Of a stretch of 64,000 nucleotides of DNA, positions 10,322 to 22,900 are shown piece by piece. Every line of letters begins with the position of its first letter. The stretch's first letter is position 1. This stretch comes from Apostichopus japonicus (lineage: Eukaryota > Echinodermata > Holothuroidea > Aspidochirotida > Stichopodidae), in NCBI RefSeq assembly GCF_037975245.1, contig NC_092569.1:26001-90000 (forward strand). Reading direction: 5' to 3'. The notes beneath the pieces were generated by a model, which saw only the letters and a program-made list of their open reading frames with translations, searched no databases and had not been told where the DNA came from. The position numbers and the translations under genes were made by a program.

Positions 10322-11893
10322 TTTCGTTTCGTTTCGTTTATTTCACTTTTTTTTTCATTTTTACAATTACATTTACAATAATGAATAATAAAGAAAGAAA
10401 ATAGCATATATACTCATAAAGTGCAGATTCACCATGAACAAATTAAATACAATACGCTAATTACACCCCTCCCCCTCCCCCACTTCCCAAACGGGAAGCA
10501 CAAGTAGCATTATTAAATGTGATAACTTTAACGCATATATTACAAATCATTGTTTAACAAATATAGCTTCAGTTGCTTTATGAATATTGATAAGGTGGGT
10601 AATTTTTTAAGTTTGGGTTCGAGAGTATTAAAAAATGTGGCACTAGTAAATCTTACAGATTTAGTATTTAAAACTAATCGTGGGTAATCCAAATGAATGG
10701 CAGTTGAGTGTCTAGTGTTATGACTATGGAGTTGATGATTTAAATTAAAAAAAAGACTTAAACGGAGGTGGAAATAAATCATGAAGATATTTGAAAACAA
10801 AGCTTCCAAGCTGGAGTTGATATATGCCAAAAACTGTTAAGATACTTAAATTCTTAAAAATAGGAGTAGTATGACTAAGATAATCTGATTTGCTAATCAG
10901 TCGTATCAACTTCTTTTGGAGCACAAATAATCTATTCAGGTGAACAGTATGCCCATTGCCCCAGAGAATATTACAATACGAAAGATGAGGATAAATCAAT
11001 GTATAATAAAGGGATAATAATACCTGATGAGGAACCTGAAGCCTAATTTTATAAAGAATGCCAATCGTCTTAGACACTTTAGTACAAATATAATCAATGT
11101 GAGTTTTCCAGCTTAAGAGTGGATCAAGATGAACTCCAAGGAACTTAACGTTTTCTGTTTCATGTATAATTGTATTGTTCAAGATAAGTTTTAGTTTGGG
11201 TTTAGTGGAATGGTAAGTGTGAAAAACTATGAAGTTAGTTTTATCAGGGAGTTGTTCCATAACAACTCCCTGGTTTTATTGACTTTAAGAGACAACTTAT
11301 TAGCACAAAACCAATCTGCAATAACAAAAAGTTCATTATTTAAAATACGATTATATGCATTCAAATTAATATTCTTAAATAGTATGCTAGTGTCATTAGC
11401 AAAACGACAAAATTTAAGAATACTTGAACAATTAGGGAGATCATTGATATAAATCAGAGAAAGGAGCGGTCCTAGAATAGATCCATGAGGAACACAACAA
11501 GTTATATTACAATAAGCTGAAACGTGTTCACCAATAATAACACTCTGTTTACGATCTGATAGGTAATTTCGAAACAACTGTAACGCAAGTCCCCTAATCC
11601 CATAATGACTTAGTTTGTTTAATAATATATCATGATTGACCGTATCAAAAGCTTTTTATAGGTCTATAAATATTCCAAGGGTAGACTGCTTATTATTAAA
11701 ACCAGTAGTAATAAAATCAACGACATCAAGGCCAGCCATACTACTTGAACGTTTTGGACGAAAACCATACTGATTATCGGAAATTATGTTGTAGCTATTT
11801 AGAAAAGTTATAGTTCTGGAGTAAATAATTTTCTCAATTATTTTAGATAGAGAAGTGAGTACTGAAATTGGTCTATAATTTTGACAATTCATA
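10322..11893 (-). mobile_element. 5'-truncated, degenerate non-LTR retrotransposon (CR1/jockey-like)
   Basis: On the minus strand, RT motifs occur in order: NYRPISVL and FRPKRSS (11892-11700), then IDL*KAFDTVNHD with an in-frame TAA, then PHGSILGPLL, then RFANDTSILF where the RT core FADD is expected, then the C-terminal LGVHLD and LSYCNILWG region, ending with HNTRHS. The copy is dead three ways: the stop codon at 11656-11658, a frameshift at about 11240-11280, and Asp to Asn in the catalytic pair. The 3' end is marked by A-rich sequence with a (GAAAC)n-type tail (10322-10345). The 5' truncation at about 11893 is typical of target-primed insertion. The subfamily is a guess from motif flavour. 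Confidence 0.85.
11245..11272. repeat. 28-bp perfect palindromic insertion flanked by 7-bp direct repeats
   Basis: Two 12-bp arms (CAGGGAGTTGTT / AACAACTCCCTG) flank a 4-bp loop, CCAT on this strand. GTTTTAT lies directly on each side (11238-11244 and 11273-11279). Removing the palindrome and one GTTTTAT (35 bp) restores the RT reading frame of the surrounding retrotransposon, so this is an insertion with target duplication into an existing element. Confidence 0.8.
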
Positions 11894-12538
11894 TAGTCCT
11901 ATATATCCAGTGATATTTTTGCAGGAAGTTAATTTGTTTCATGATGAAAGTGGGTCTTTCAGAAATTTGTGCAATAGAGGGTCAGAATAGGTTTTTCATG
12001 ACATCTGTAAATAGGCAGACTGTCATGTGGATACTTGAGTTATGCCTAAGCAGTTCTCGCTGGTCAAAGGTTGATCACTGGTGCATGACTTAATGAAAAC
12101 CTAAACCATCCTTATCATCAACTCTCAGGCTGAATTTACTTATTCGTGTTCTTGTTTGATGATTTGTACATCTTTGGTTGTGGCTATGTGCATGCAGGCA
12201 TTTCTGATTATTTTTTCATACAGACCATCTGTGTGAGCTAACATTGGCTATGCTTGTTCAAATGGATAATACCTGCCAGCAAGCTAGGCATTTAATCCTG
12301 ATCGCCCTTGTTCCAGTCAGGCTGTGAAATGGAATTCCTGTTTATGGGTCACTTGCATCATTTCAGGAAAGCAGGAAGTGTTTATGGCTGGACTGTTTTT
12401 TTAGTCAAGCTGATAGTGGTCTTTCTTATTGATTTAATAATTATACTGATTAATGTTTTTCTGTTTTTTATATATTATTTTGGTGGTTTTTATATTTATT
12501 TTATCTAATATATAATTCTCTGTTCTTTTCCTTTATAG
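11894..12538. other. Intronic or intergenic stretch, nothing recognised
   Basis: AT-rich with T-rich runs toward 12530. The only structure I trust is the pyrimidine tract and acceptor at 12524-12538, which belong to the candidate exon beginning at 12539. Confidence 0.35.
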
Positions 12539-12601
12539 CTGTCATTTCCTTGCCCAACAGGCTGTTACATTGGTTTGAATGGAAAAGTACTTCTAAATGC
12601 G
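12539..12601 (+). CDS. Candidate exon of an unrecognised gene (21 codons, phase 0-0)
   Basis: The acceptor TTTTCCTTTATAG precedes 63 open bases ending GCG|GTGCGT. The peptide includes SFPCPTGCYIGLNG, a closely spaced Cys pair. It is in phase with the candidate exons at 8528 and 13328. The donor is acceptable but not ideal. Confidence 0.35.
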
Positions 12602-13327
12602 GTGCGTCGCTGTATATACAACTTCAATCATGGCAATATAATAGTTTTCAAATATCTAAGTGCAATCGCAAACTTCACTAGCAATATCTCAAGGCCAGCC
12701 AATTTTGAAGAAATTCTAATTTTAACATTTCTAAATTCATTAACTTTAGTATTGACCCTTGTGGCTTCATTAACATATATGATATGAGCAACCAATAGTT
12801 GGGCATATAGCAGGGCTCTAGCGAGGTCCACTTGTCCAAAACCAAGTCAAAGTCAACATGTCCTGAGTCTAAGCCATGTCACAGTCAAGACTTCAGTTGA
12901 AACACAAGTTTGATTTTTGTTGCTCACACCAAACTTGGCTGGCCTAGAGGTCTTGCTAATTGTAGTTTGTGATTCTACTTAGATATTTGCAAATATTGGA
13001 TTGCCATTATGTTATCGATAAGGAATGTTAAGTATGGAAAATTTGTCAACTGCTGGTGACAATTAGGATACAAATACATTTAAAACTCTTGGCATGGTAG
13101 TGTTAATGAAGCAGTCTATAAGTCATGTATTACTAGTTTTCTCTGTCATATTGTATAGAAGGGGGCAGAAGAGAGGAAAGGAGGCTATAGGGGGAATGGT
13201 GGGTATGGGTGTGGAGGAGGGGTAGGTAAATAACATTTTTGAATAGGATTACTCCCAGAATAGTTGTCAAAAGCTGTTCAAAACTATGAATGTATCATCA
13301 TAACATCAAACATTGTTTATTTTTCAG

Positions 13328-13414
13328 TGTGATAATCACCATGCAAAGCTCATAGAACATCATTCAAGGGGCTCGTGTGAAGAGACCAGCAAGAAAGTTA
13401 GTCCTAGATTAGAG
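13328..13414 (+). CDS. Candidate exon of an unrecognised gene (29 codons, phase 0-0)
   Basis: The strong acceptor TTTATTTTTCAG precedes 87 open bases ending GAG|GTGAGA. The peptide begins CDNHHAKLIEHHS, so joined to the previous candidate exon it puts a Cys pair upstream of a His-rich stretch, which hints at zinc binding but is not diagnostic. No further in-phase exon was found before the next gene. Confidence 0.38.
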
Positions 13415-14015
13415 GTGAGATGTTTCCATCAGACATAGTGAAGTCTGCATGTTTCTCTGTGATTATATGTTTGTGTATGTCTGAATAATGGAATGTTGGA
13501 TTATATAGTTAATGAGCCGATATGCCTTATTAGGTTTGGTACTCAACCATAAATGTTTAATGTAAAATTTTTCTAATTTTCAATATAAATAAATTATAGG
13601 TAAAAAATCATCAATCATGGTATGTACTACTGTATAACATAAATTAACCGTACCAAAATTTGAATATTTTATGATAACTCAAACATAAATGTAAAACCTA
13701 ATTCGATTGACCAATAAAAGACACTGTCATTATTTGGGAATATTTGTGTTACATTTCATAAATTTTATTTTTGTTGTCAAACATGTAGATCATTCCATTC
13801 TAATACCAATTAGTCCAAAAATATAAACGTAATTCCACTGTAGGAATTTGTCACCTTGCATCAACCAATGCTAGTTCTGTTTTGGTGACATATTTAACCT
13901 TAGTCTGAAGATCAAACATGCATGATGCTAACCAAATTGAAATTATTTGTGATTCCTAAAGCCGGATATCGAAAGAGATACTTTGAACAGACTCTGTTCA
14001 AAAGATGATAACGTC
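13415..14015. other. Intergenic stretch, nothing recognised
   Basis: AT-rich DNA ahead of the minisatellite. No gene, RNA or repeat could be supported. Confidence 0.4.
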
Positions 14016-15420
14016 GACACCTCCGTACTCCTCAATACTCCTCGACTCCTCAGTACTCCTCGACTCCTCAGTAATACTCGACTCATCAGAACTCCTTGAC
14101 TCCTCAGTACTCCTCGACTTCTCAGTACACCTCAGTACACCTCAGTACACCTCAGTACACCTCAGTACTCCTCAGTACTCCTCGACTCATCAGTATTCCT
14201 CGTCTCATGAGTACTCCTCGACTCATCAGTAATCCTTGACTCCTCAGAATTCCTCGACTCCTCAGTATTACTCTATTCCTCAGTAATCCTCGATTCCTCA
14301 GTACTCCTCGGTTCTCCTCTGTACTCCTCGGTTCTCCTCGACTCCTCAGTACTCCTCGACTCCTCAGTACTCCTCGACTCCTCAGTACTCCTCGACTCCT
14401 CAGTACTCCTCGACTCCTCAGTACTCCTCGACTCCTCAGTACTCATCGACTCCTCGGTACTCCTCGACTCCTCTGTACTCCTCGACTCCTCGGTTCTCCT
14501 CGTCTCCTCGGTTCTCCTCGACTCCTCGACTCCTCGGTACTCCTCGACTCCTCGATACTCCTCGACTCCTCGGTACTCCTCGACTCCTCGGTACTCCTCG
14601 ACTCCTCGGTACTCCTCGACTCCTCGGTACTCCTCGACTCCTCGGTTCTCCTCGACTCCTCGGTTCTCCTCGACTACTCGGTTCTCCTCGACTCCTCGGT
14701 ACTATTCGACTCCTCGGTACTATTCGACTCCTCGGTACTCCTCGACTCCTCGGTTCTCCTCGACTCCTCGGTTCTCCTCGACTCCTCGGTTCTCCTCGAC
14801 TACTCGGTACTCCTCGACTCCTCGGTACTATTCGACTCCTCGGTACTCCTCGACTCCTCGGTACTCCTCGACTCCTCGGTACTCCTCGACTCCTCGGTAC
14901 TCCTCGACTCCTCGGTACTCCTCGACTCCTCGGTACTCCTCGACTCCTCGGTACTCCTCGACTCCTCGGTACTCCTCGACTCCTCGGTACTCCTCGACTC
15001 CTCGGTACTCCTCGACTCCTCGGTACTCCTCGACTCCTCGGTACCCCTCGACTCCTCGGTTCTCCTCGACTCCTCGGTTCTCCTCGACTCCTCAGTACTC
15101 CTCGACTCCTCAGTACTCCTCGACTCCTCAGTACTCCTCGACTCCTCAGTACTCCTCTGTACTCCTCGACTCCTCTGTACTCCTCGACTCCTCTGTACTC
15201 CTCGACTCCTCTGTGCTCCTCGACTCCTCAGTACTCAGTACTTCTCGACTCCTCAGTAATCCTCGGTACTCCTCGACTCCTCGGTAATCCTCGACTCCTC
15301 GGTAATCCTCGACTCCTCGGTACTCCTCAGTACTCCTCGACTCCTCAGTGCTCCTCGACTCCTCAGTGCTCCTCGACTCATCGGTACTCCCCGACTACTC
15401 AGTACTCCCCGACTACTAAG
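14016..15420. repeat. CTCCTCGA/CTCCTCGGTA minisatellite
   Basis: About 1.4 kb of short tandem units, mainly an 18-bp ACTCCTCGACTCCTCGGT type, with variants (AGTA, GGTA, GGTT, TGTA) clustered in blocks. The central part (about 14520-15050) is the most homogeneous and the edges the most degenerate, as expected if turnover is concentrated in the middle. Strand asymmetry is strong: one strand is almost all pyrimidine/G. Open frames through it reflect the period, not coding. Confidence 0.95.
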
Positions 15421-15548
15421 ATATGATCTTATACCATTAAGTTTTTCTTCTGTCATTGTTTGGTATTATTCTGTATTATTTGTATCATTTCTCATTGTCA
15501 TTTGCGCCATGAACATTCTTTGAGTGGTGTGTGCGCATTATAAGTCTT

Positions 15549-15626
15549 ATTATTATTATTATTATTACTCAGTACTCCTCGAGTCCTCAGTAATCCTCGG
15601 TACTCCTCGACTCCTCGGTACTCATC
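15549..15626. repeat. (TTA)n microsatellite and detached minisatellite fragment
   Basis: A run of TTA (15549-15567) is followed by about 60 bp of the same CTCCTCGA units (to about 15626). The fragment is separated from the main array by about 130 bp of unrelated DNA. Confidence 0.85.
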
Positions 15627-15629
15627 AGT

Positions 15630-16855
15630 TCACGCCTAAAGATTAATGTCAATGCATTGTTGTATTCATTCAAATAACTCAACTGAAACATGTTAACTTC
15701 ATATAAACAAAAGAGCATCATTTGTCTTTGACAAGTTGTAATGCGTTAATTGTAAACATGTTATTAACTAAACACACGGCCTGTTGGTTTAGGCTTAGTA
15801 GTCCAGTCACTTTAATTGATGAGCATGGGATGTTTGAAGGATCAGTTGTCAAAAATGATACACCCTGAATAGATAGCAAACTTCTTTAAGGGTCTTAAAA
15901 ACCAATATTTTGTGCCTTATAACTCAACCTTTCATGTTAATTCCCTGTGTGTGACATGTCAAAATGGGCAAAGTTCTGTTTATTATTTCTCATTTCTGTG
16001 ATATCATTTTTCTTGTCAGGTTGGTTAGCATATTGTTATACTAAACTGCTTTGTACTTGGAACATTATTTGAATGGTTGCACCGCTTAGAAGACTTTGTT
16101 TTTATACATCAATGGCAGCATTCTTGTTTGTTGCATAAGGAGATACCTATCTATCTAATAATATGTTTGTCTATTTAAGACCTTCTATTGTATACACAGA
16201 TAATGTATCATCATCTGCCAACAGCTTAAGTCTGGTTAAAGGTGGACCGAGATACGAAAGACAGGTTTATAAGGATTATAATACGACACAAAGAGAGCAC
16301 GGCTTAATGTCCCGAAAGTAGCCATGATATCTCTAAAACTACTCATCTCAAGATCTGATTTTAAGCCAGTTTAAATACTTAGTGCAAATTTCTGAATTGA
16401 TGGATCCTCTGCTCATTCCATAAATTCCACAATTTCAATCATTTTCCAACAAATTGGGGCTTTTTATTTGCAATTTCATTAATTTTCAACAGATAAACAG
16501 AAGCAGAATGTAAAGAATATTGCTGCATGGTATTAAAGATTGACTCAGTGTAATTAAACAAAGTAACCAGAGATGTGGGTATGATTAAGTCATTCTTATA
16601 GGTCTCAAGTTATTTAAATAGTTAATGTAAGTACGCCACCATGCATTGTCTTATAAGCGTCTTATCTGAGGATCAAGTAGTTGTAAAGATAACTAAATGG
16701 TCTTAGGCTTAAGTAGAATCCACTAAAACTCTGAACTCAAATGAATGAACAAGTTTCGTTTATTAGCTTCCAGTGGAATAGATTTCTTGAAATGATTGTG
16801 TTTCAAATTCGGGAAAGTCTTGTCGTCGAAGTTGTTTCTACATACTTTTAAGGAC
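15630..16855. other. Intergenic / presumed promoter region of the lectin-EGF gene
   Basis: About 1.2 kb upstream of the signal-peptide exon. I see no convincing TATA box or other core promoter element. The transcription start of the downstream gene is probably here or in an unseen 5' exon. Confidence 0.35.
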
Positions 16856-16861
16856 ATGCAT

Positions 16862-16937
16862 ATGCGTTGGACTTTTTGTTTTCTTTTGTGGATCCAATTG
16901 ACAGTGATCCAAATAAATGGAGACAGTAATGATCAAG
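16862..16937 (+). CDS. Exon 1: signal peptide
   Basis: Encodes 25 residues beginning MRWTFCFLLWIQLTVIQ, a basic residue followed by a hydrophobic core, then the polar NGDSNDQ. The donor CAAG|GTTTGA leaves phase 1, which matches the next exon. An in-frame ATG at 16856 would add Met-His. The ATG at 16862 gives the more typical signal peptide, but both are possible. Confidence 0.75.
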
Positions 16938-19900
16938 GTTTGATTACATTTTAATGGAGAAGTCTGAGTTTTGGCAAACTATTTGATTGTTTCACTTCAA
17001 AACAGCTTACTCTTTCTGTATTTACTTTCTTATGTTATTGTTTTCAGCATTACTTATTTTATTCTCTATCTCTTTCTTGCAGATCAAATTAATATTTGAT
17101 CTGACTTTTTAACTCCAGTTTAAACATCAAAACAAATTTAAAATGTTGTTATTCACTTTACGTAATTGTAAGTTAGCTGCATATTTAGATTATTTATGTC
17201 AAAATTGAGAAATTTAATGAATAAATGAAACTTCTTGTTATCTTCTAATATCAAGTATGGATATTTTCTGAATTTTGTTCACATTCTGAGAATTAATCAT
17301 TGAATCTGACCGCTAATTGGAAAATTCTGATCTTTACGACTTGAAGTTTCTCCCCCCCCCCCCCCAAGAAAATATATAAATATACAATGTAATCCACTTA
17401 AGCACTTCAAAATAACAACCTTTCACTAAAAACAAATACCCTCAATTTTTCCCAAAAGAAATTGCAAACTTTACCTAACATAGAAGGTACTTTCTCAGTA
17501 GATGTGTAATCAGAGCTTAACTAGTGTGCAAGATTCTTCACGGAAGTTTTATGTAATTACATTGTTTTCATCAAACGTTAATTGCACATAATTAATTTCT
17601 TCGTAACGCCATCATGGGAGAGCAACAAGATAAGGAAGGTTGTAAATACGTCAGAGGTATTCAAGTTAGAGATGCCAACCAACAAGCCCATGTGCTAAGT
17701 TAATCAGAATCTCACCAAAATTATGCTAGAATCGTACCCGAATTATGCTAGAGAGTCACTGCTAATGGCCACTGACATCCAAAAACTAACAATAATTTCT
17801 CTGACACTCTCAACAGTGTTGTAGCGCGTCGAGAGCCAGATAGGGTACCGGGGACAATCATGTCAAGTAAACAACATTACTGTAATTATTAATTATGAAA
17901 AAGGGAAGAGGCCTTTGTTTACCCGTTAGTACTGGGGCAATGTACTCACTGACCCACTCTCTCGTCAGGGATGCGAGTGGCGACTGGAATCCCTTAATTT
18001 CAAACATCTGGTGACTAAAAGTAGTATCAAGATTTTGTCATTGGCTGAACCTAACAGTGATGTGATTCTTTACTATTCTGACTATTCCTTTAATGTATAT
18101 TTCATTGTCTTATATGTATTAACACTTCTCAATTTTTGGAAATAATGTGAAGAGGCAGATCCAACAAAAAGAATGTGTAATTAGTTAAAGTAAGCTATTA
18201 ATGCTCATTAATATTCACATAGTGTTTTATATTCAATCTTTACCGTTTAAATTAGCGATACGTATGTCCCACTAACATGCACTGCGTTTGATTTCTGTCA
18301 GCTAGTTACTTATATCATAATAACTGCGAAGTTCTTCCTTTTATTAAATTAAATTTTATTAACTGTGATAGTATTTCCAATTTTAATATCAAATCTGAAA
18401 AGAAAAAAGCTTCAAAATGTATTTTAAAGTTAATGTGTCATTTTTTTAAATGTTATTTGCAGATTATATGTTAAGTCAAAGCTGTCCACCTGCTAACAAT
18501 TATGAAAATGCTGACTATTACCATTACGGGTCAAACTATTTAATATATGAATGTAATGAAGGCTACCAGTTGGAAGATAATATCCAGAATGCAGTACAAG
18601 TATGTAATCAAACGAACCAATGGGATGGACCGGACGTCCAGTGCATTGGTGAGAATTCTTTTTGCTTTCTTCATGTCAGATGCTGTTCATATTTTTGAGA
18701 GTAAAAATGAACGGTTTCTCTTTACTTGATGATGCCGCACAATGGCAATTGACAAGGGAATACTTGTTATCTGCCAATGAACATTAAAAATGATCTAAAT
18801 AGTTAATTGACTCACTTGTGTCAATGCTGAATGACAAAGGCTCTAAGTCTGACTAGCAAGAAAAGAATATAAATCATCACAGGAATATTTTTACCGCAAC
18901 ATTAAAGCCAGTTCGATCAGTTTGCAAGAAATCCGAATTATTTCGCAAACATGAATCAAGATAGAGCATGAGACATGTATCATCTAGACAACAACTGTGT
19001 GACAGAGCATGGGACATGTAGTCATCTAGACAACTGCGTGACAGAGCATGGGACATGTAGTCATCTAGACAGCAAATGTGTGACAGAGCATGAGACATAT
19101 TATCATCTAGACAACAACTGTGAGACAGAGCATGGGACGTGTGATCATCTAGACAACAACTGTGAGACAGAGCATGGGACATGTAGTCATCTAGAGAACA
19201 GCTGTGTGACAGAGCATGGGACATGTAGTCATCTAGAGAACAGCTGTGTGATAGAGCATGGGACGTGTGATCATCTAGACAACAACTGTGAGACAGAGCA
19301 TGGGACGTGTTTTCATCTAGACAGCAAATGTGTGACAGAGTATCGGACATGTAATCATCTAGACATCAACTGTGTGACATAGTATGGGACATTTAATCAT
19401 CTAGAGAACAGCTGTGTGATAGAGCATGGGACGTGTGATCATCTAGACAACAACTGTGAGACAGAGCATGGGACGTGTTTTCATCTAGACAGCAAATGTG
19501 TGACATAGTATGGGACATTTAATCATCTAGACATCAACTGTGTGACAGAGCATTGGACGTGTAATCATCTAGACAACAACTGTGTGACAGAGCATGGGAC
19601 GTGTTTTCATCTAGACAGCAAATGTGTGACAGAGTATGGGACATGTAGTCATCTAGACAACTGCGTGACAGAGCATGGGACATGTAGTCATCTAGACAGC
19701 AAATGTGTGACAGAGCATGAGACATATTATCATCTAGACAACAACTGTGAGACAGAGCATGGGACGTGTGATCATCTAGACAACAACTGTGAGACAGAGC
19801 ATGGGACATGTAGTCATCTAGAGAACAGCTGTGTGACAGAGCATGGGACATGTAGTCATCTAGAGAACAGCTGTGTGATAGAGCATGGGACGTGTGATCA

Positions 19901-22900
19901 TCTAGACAACAACTGTGAGACAGAGCATGGGACGTGTTTTCATCTAGACAGCAAATGTGTGACAGAGTATCGGACATGTAATCATCTAGACATCAACTGT
20001 GTGACATAGTATGGGACATTTAATCATCTAGAGAACAGCTGTGTGATAGAGCATGGGACGTGTGATCATCTAGACAACAACTGTGAGACAGAGCATGGGA
20101 CGTGTTTTCATCTAGACAGCAAATGTGTGACATAGTATGGGACATTTAATCATCTAGACATCAACTGTGTGACAGAGCATTGGACGTGTAATCATCTAGA
20201 CAACAACTGTGTGACAGAGCATGGGACGTGTTTTCATCTAGACAGCAAATGTGTGACAGAGTATGGGACATTTAATCATCTAGACATCAACTGTGTGACA
20301 GCGCATGAGACATGTATCATCTAGACATCAACTGTGTGACAGAGCATGGGACATGTAATCATCTAGAAAACAACTGTGTGACAGAGCATGAGACATGTAA
20401 TCATCTAGACATCAACTGTGTGACAGAGCACGGGACGTGTGTTCATCTAGAAAACAACTGTGTGACAGAGCATGGGACGTGTGTTCCTCTAGACAGCAAA
20501 TGTGTGATAGCGTGCAGGACTCATCTAGACGCAGGTTTGAAGCCCATTCACTATTTAATTAATGCTTCCCCAGCAAGTTCTCAAATTTTGCTTATACTCT
20601 TTTTGTAAGAGGCCTGGCGTTCTCTCACATAACTTCACCATGAGTTGGTAAACACAACACACATGTATTTTATTCATAGAGGTTGAGTGTCCAGCGCCAC
20701 CAAAACCAGCCTTCGGGGGGTACCATCATTCACAGGAAAGATTTGTGTTTCAAGATCAAATTGTATACTCTTGTGATATGAGTTATTCACTGGTCGGTGA
20801 GCACACCTTGACTTGTTCTTCGGATGGAATCTGGCAACCTACAGCTCCGACGTGTCAACGTAAGTCGACTAACATGTTAGTTCCAAGTTTTCATAGCAGA
20901 TTACATTAGAAACGTAAAATACATTACTTCTCAAAAACAAATTCAGATAACAAATAAATAGAGTCATCCCTGTACTAGTGTACAAGGAGAGTTTATGGCT
21001 GACATTACACGCACTCTCTTTACATAAGTAGTTATTTACTGGTAGGTAAATATTGTAAAATATCCAGGCATATATGTATCAATATGAATACTGAACATAC
21101 TGAGATATGCAACTGACTGCATGGTTAATAATATATGTCCTTGTTCCTTTCAAAGTCCTTTGTGAAAATCCAGCGGATAAATTTAACTCAACCGTATGCT
21201 ACACTCCATATCAAAGCTATCAAAACTGGCAAGCTGCACGGGATTTTTGTACACAGAAGAACGGTGACTTGATAAGTATAAATGATGCGAACATTCAACA
21301 GTTTGTAGCAGAGAGAGTAAAAAAGATTCTCGATCAGGAAGACTTCTGGATTGGTGCTTTTGAAAATGGTTCCGTAGAAGTTCAGGGTAAGACGTTAGAC
21401 TTTGTCTAGAACATTTCTTCATATAATTAAATTAATAAATACGGTCACCACTATTTTGTTAACTTGACTGGGGAAATAGAAAGTATCTCTAGAATGATTG
21501 TAAGCAGGTGCGTCACTAAGGGGGGGGGGGGCGGGGTTAGTTTGTCTCGACAACCCCTAACCCATGCGTCATGATTCCTGACACCTCACTATGAACAAAT
21601 GAATTATCAAGTCATCCATTTTAATTCTCGTAATCAGTGGAAATTTCAAATTACTATGTCAAACCCTATAAAAAATGGAGATAAAACATAACTAATTGCG
21701 AGGTACAACGTTCTAAGTTTGACATAAGCATTTCTACATAAAACGTCCCATTTTAATGGTAATATTTGATATTGTCAAGATTAATGGTAGTAATTTTGTG
21801 ATAAATGCGAAACTTATAACAAGATAAACTGTAAGAGTTCTAAGCAAAAACAACAAATTTGTGACATAAAACATCAAAAGTTTGAGATGAAAAGTCGAAC
21901 TTTGAGGTAGAGCGTGGTGCTTTGGCATAAGACTTTGCAGCTTTAATGGTAAAATGTCATATCTTCGAGATGAGGTGCTGAAATTCCGATAATCAAAATT
22001 TGGAGATAATTCTATTTGTCTTAAATCGTCCAATATTTACATAATACGTTCGGATTTTATGATTAGACATCTCATTTTATGGAATATGGGGTTTTTGACA
22101 TTAAACATTGTTACTTCAAGAATGATAGTCCAAAGTTTAAGATGAAATATACGTGGAATTTTGTAGATAAATGACGACACTTTTAAATATAACACGGAAA
22201 TTTGTTATTAGAACTTCGATATTAGAGGTCAGCATTTATGATAAAATATCAAATTTTCTAAATAAGTTGAAAAAATTTCGCGATAAAGAGTTAAGTTTTT
22301 TTTTTTATATAAAGCATCAAAATTTCGAGATAAAATTTTCATATAAATATCAAATGCTTGACTCAAAATATCAATATTTCAAGATGAAAAATCGAAAGGT
22401 TGAGATAAAGTGAAAATCTAAATTTTGAAATGGAAACGTCAACATTTTCACTAATTATTAGTAAAAACCTGCACTCCCACACAGTAACACGTAGAAACAT
22501 TTTTAGACTAGTCTGACATGTTTTCAATACGTATTAGCAGGCATTTGAAAGCCATCTGTAGGTGCAGAAACCCACCCGTGTTAAGGTTTGTTAGGATGAT
22601 ACTCAGGGTTAAGGTCAATCCCTTACGATGATACTCTGTGTTAATGGTTATTCCCTAAGGATGCTTTTCCATGTTAAGGTCGATACCTGAGTGTGGTACT
22701 CTGTGTTAAGGTTTAATGCCTAAGGATGTTACTCAGTGTTCAGGTTAATCCCGAAGGATGGCACTCAGTGTTAAGGTTAATCCCTACGAATGGTACTCAG
22801 TGTTAAGGTTAATGCCTAAGGATGGTACTACATGTCAAGGTCGATACCTAATAACGGTATTCCATGTTAAGGTCAATGCCTATAGGATGGTACTCCGTAT

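Noticed and set aside
18877..20009. Open frames of 135-157 codons on both strands with regular Cys/His spacing
   Set aside because: A 42-bp period keeps all frames open by arithmetic; variant units contain stops and the array sits between two solid CCP exons.
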